A DNA stretch of 64,000 bases. Source: Candidatus Alangreenwoodia gallinarii. Lineage in GTDB: Bacteria; Bacillota; Clostridia; Peptostreptococcales; Anaerovoracaceae. Below are positions 62,804 through 64,000 of this stretch, piece by piece. Positions within the stretch are counted from its first letter, which is position 1. Each line of letters begins with the position of its first letter. The notes beneath the pieces were generated by a model that was given only the letters and a program-made list of their open reading frames with translations, made no database searches and was not told the DNA's origin. The stretch is from assembly GCA_904398315.1 (NCBI GenBank), contig CAJFPD010000119.1, positions 1 to 64,000 of the forward strand. The letters are read 5' to 3'. A program made the translations under genes and the position numbers.

Positions 62804-63334
62804 TTATCTCGAGCGGAAAAGTTCTCTGCTCTTGTAGAGATACTCCACTCCGGAATACACTGTCATGATCACGGCGATCCAGAGCATGATCCTGTCAAAC
62901 GGGAAGGAGATCAGGCTGAACGGCCAGTTGCCGATCAGAAGAAAAATGATAGCGATCATCTGTGTCACCGTCTTGATCTTTCCCGACCATGCCGCTGCGA
63001 TGACGATGCCCTCACTGGCAGCCACAGACCGCAGTCCTGTAATCGCAAATTCTCTGGCTAAAATGACGATGACCATCCAGCCGGCGACGATCCCCTCCTG
63101 AACCATGCATACAAAGGCGGACGTTACCAGAAGCTTGTCCGCCAGAGGATCCATGATCTTTCCGAAATTGGTGACGAGATCATATTTCCTCGCCAGATGT
63201 CCGTCCAGAAAATCCGTCAGCGAAGCGGCGATGAAGATCACCGCTGAGACATAATGGTATCCTGTAAGATATACGATGATAAACACCGGAACGAGGATCA
63301 TCCGCAGTGTCGTAAGTTTATTTGGAAGATTCAT
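62804..63334 (-). CDS. pgsA: CDP-diacylglycerol--glycerol-3-phosphate 3-phosphatidyltransferase
   Basis: A 176-residue membrane enzyme that makes phosphatidylglycerophosphate, the precursor of phosphatidylglycerol. The CDP-alcohol phosphotransferase motif is complete (DGHLARKYD ... GKIMDPLADK, with the four Asp). Four or five hydrophobic helices are visible. It starts one base before the rimO stop region in the rimO-pgsA-cinA order. Confidence 0.96.
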   Translation of the reverse strand: MNLPNKLTTLRMILVPVFIIVYLTGYHYVSAVIFIAASLTDFLDGHLARKYDLVTNFGKIMDPLADKLLVTSAFVCMVQEGIVAGWMVIVILAREFAITGLRSVAASEGIVIAAAWSGKIKTVTQMIAIIFLLIGNWPFSLISFPFDRIMLWIAVIMTVYSGVEYLYKSRELFRSR

Positions 63335-63335
63335 G

Positions 63336-64000
63336 TTATTCGCCTTCTTTCTCAGTCTTCACCTGTTCCTGCCGCGGACCGCCCGCCGCAGGCCGCATAC
63401 TCTCATCCGCACTTTTCTCTCCGGTATTTTCGATTATTCTGCCGCACAGGTCATAATCGAAAGCGTCTGTTACCTCGACAAATACATATTCGCCCGGCCT
63501 CAGAACTCTTTCCGACGTGAAGATGACACCGTCGTCGATTTCCGGAGCGTCCCAGCGCGTTCTTCCGAGATAAGTATTTTCTTCTTCCTGCTCCTCGACC
63601 ATTACTTCAAATATCTGTCCCACTTTTTTCAGATTATTTTCCAGGGAAATCCCGCGCTGTATTTCCATCAGCAGATCTCTCCTGCTGTCGCGGATCTCCT
63701 GCGGAATCTGATCCTTCCGCTCTCCCGCTATCGTGTTTTCCTCCTGCGAATAGGAAAAGACACCCATCCTGTCGAAGCGCGTTTCCTCCACAAAGGAAGC
63801 AAGCCTGCCGAAAGCCTCTTCGGATTCACCGGGAAATCCCGTGATAAAGGTAGTGCGTATATGGATATCCGGAATCGCCTCCCGCAGGCGGGAAACGGTG
63901 CTCCGTATCGAGGCGGATGTGGAATTGCGGTTCATGTCCGCAAGAATCCGGTCATCCACATGCTGCAGAGGAATATCGATGTAGTCGCAGATCTTCTCTT
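63336..64000 (-). CDS. rimO: Ribosomal protein uS12 methylthiotransferase RimO (3' part)
   Basis: The frame runs through the window edge, so the N-terminal UPF0004 domain and the radical-SAM Cys motif are not visible. What is seen is the end of the radical-SAM barrel (ICDYIDIPLQHVDDRILADMNR, TTFITGFPGESEEAF, RMGVFSYSQEENTIA) and a C-terminal TRAM domain (EEENTYLGRTRWDAPEIDDGVIF ... GEYVFVEVTDAFDYDLCG). The RTRWDAPEIDG-type stretch is specific to RimO versus MiaB. It adds a methylthio group to Asp of ribosomal protein S12. A 30-residue polar tail follows the TRAM domain. Confidence 0.93.
   Translation of the reverse strand, partial: EKICDYIDIPLQHVDDRILADMNRNSTSASIRSTVSRLREAIPDIHIRTTFITGFPGESEEAFGRLASFVEETRFDRMGVFSYSQEENTIAGERKDQIPQEIRDSRRDLLMEIQRGISLENNLKKVGQIFEVMVEEQEEENTYLGRTRWDAPEIDDGVIFTSERVLRPGEYVFVEVTDAFDYDLCGRIIENTGEKSADESMRPAAGGPRQEQVKTEKEGE

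Overview
The window is an ordinary-looking bacterial chromosome segment from a Firmicute, most likely an anaerobic member of the Clostridia. The evidence is the dnaG-rpoD-trmK-nif3 block, alaS-ireB-ruvX, a one-carbon block (fhs, fchA, folD), a very large 2-hydroxyacyl-CoA dehydratase-activase-like protein, S-layer-homology (SLH) domains, a Gram-positive SOS box before recA, and a Firmicutes-type 6S RNA. Assignment to a family (for example Anaerovoracaceae) is a guess. Almost all genes are on the minus strand. No transposase, phage gene or CRISPR array is visible.

Layout. 1-1640: end of a histidine kinase, its OmpR-type regulator and a double-PepSY lipoprotein (plus strand). 2.1-9.6 kb: a four-gene efflux operon consisting of membrane-fusion protein, RND pump, TetR regulator and an unusual SLH-anchored TolC-like protein, with a palindromic operator at its promoter. 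9.6-14.4 kb: map, ruvX, ireB, alaS with an attenuator-like leader. 14.4-20.8 kb: an SGNH protein, then two near-identical tRNA-Leu(GAG) genes in direct orientation. They flank 4.8 kb that holds a truncated membrane gene, capA and a polar amino acid ABC transporter. 21-27.8 kb: two unknown small genes, an orphan peptide-binding lipoprotein, coaE, polA and a beta-carbonic anhydrase. 28-34.4 kb: a histidine operon (a fused hisZ-hisG, then hisD, hisH, hisF, hisI) with a divergent histidinol-phosphatase gene; hisA, hisB, hisC and hisE are absent here. 34.4-38.2 kb: decayed gene fragments, then ppk and ppx. 38.3-42.8 kb: panB, folD, fchA, fhs and, directly upstream, 6S RNA. 42.9-50.6 kb: yebC, a PFL/DUF711-ACT pair, the giant activase and an HD-domain gene. 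50.8-57.7 kb: small coiled-coil protein, rnpB, nif3, trmK, rpoD, dnaG, dgt. 57.8-64 kb: obg, rpmA, rplU, recA, cinA, pgsA, and the 3' part of rimO.

Most noteworthy points. (1) The efflux operon pairs an RND pump with a wall-anchoring SLH-TolC protein that seems to lack room for outer-membrane barrel strands. (2) A dispersed structured repeat of about 118 bp occurs at 28.4, 56.4 and, as a fragment, 57.7 kb; its hairpins differ in sequence but keep pairing. (3) 6S RNA sits directly before fhs. (4) The FolD lacks the usual catalytic lysine and lies next to a dedicated FchA. (5) HisZ and HisG are fused. (6) L27 lacks the cleavable extension and no prp gene lies between rplU and rpmA. (7) The CinA C-terminal domain has lost the catalytic serine of its amidase motif.
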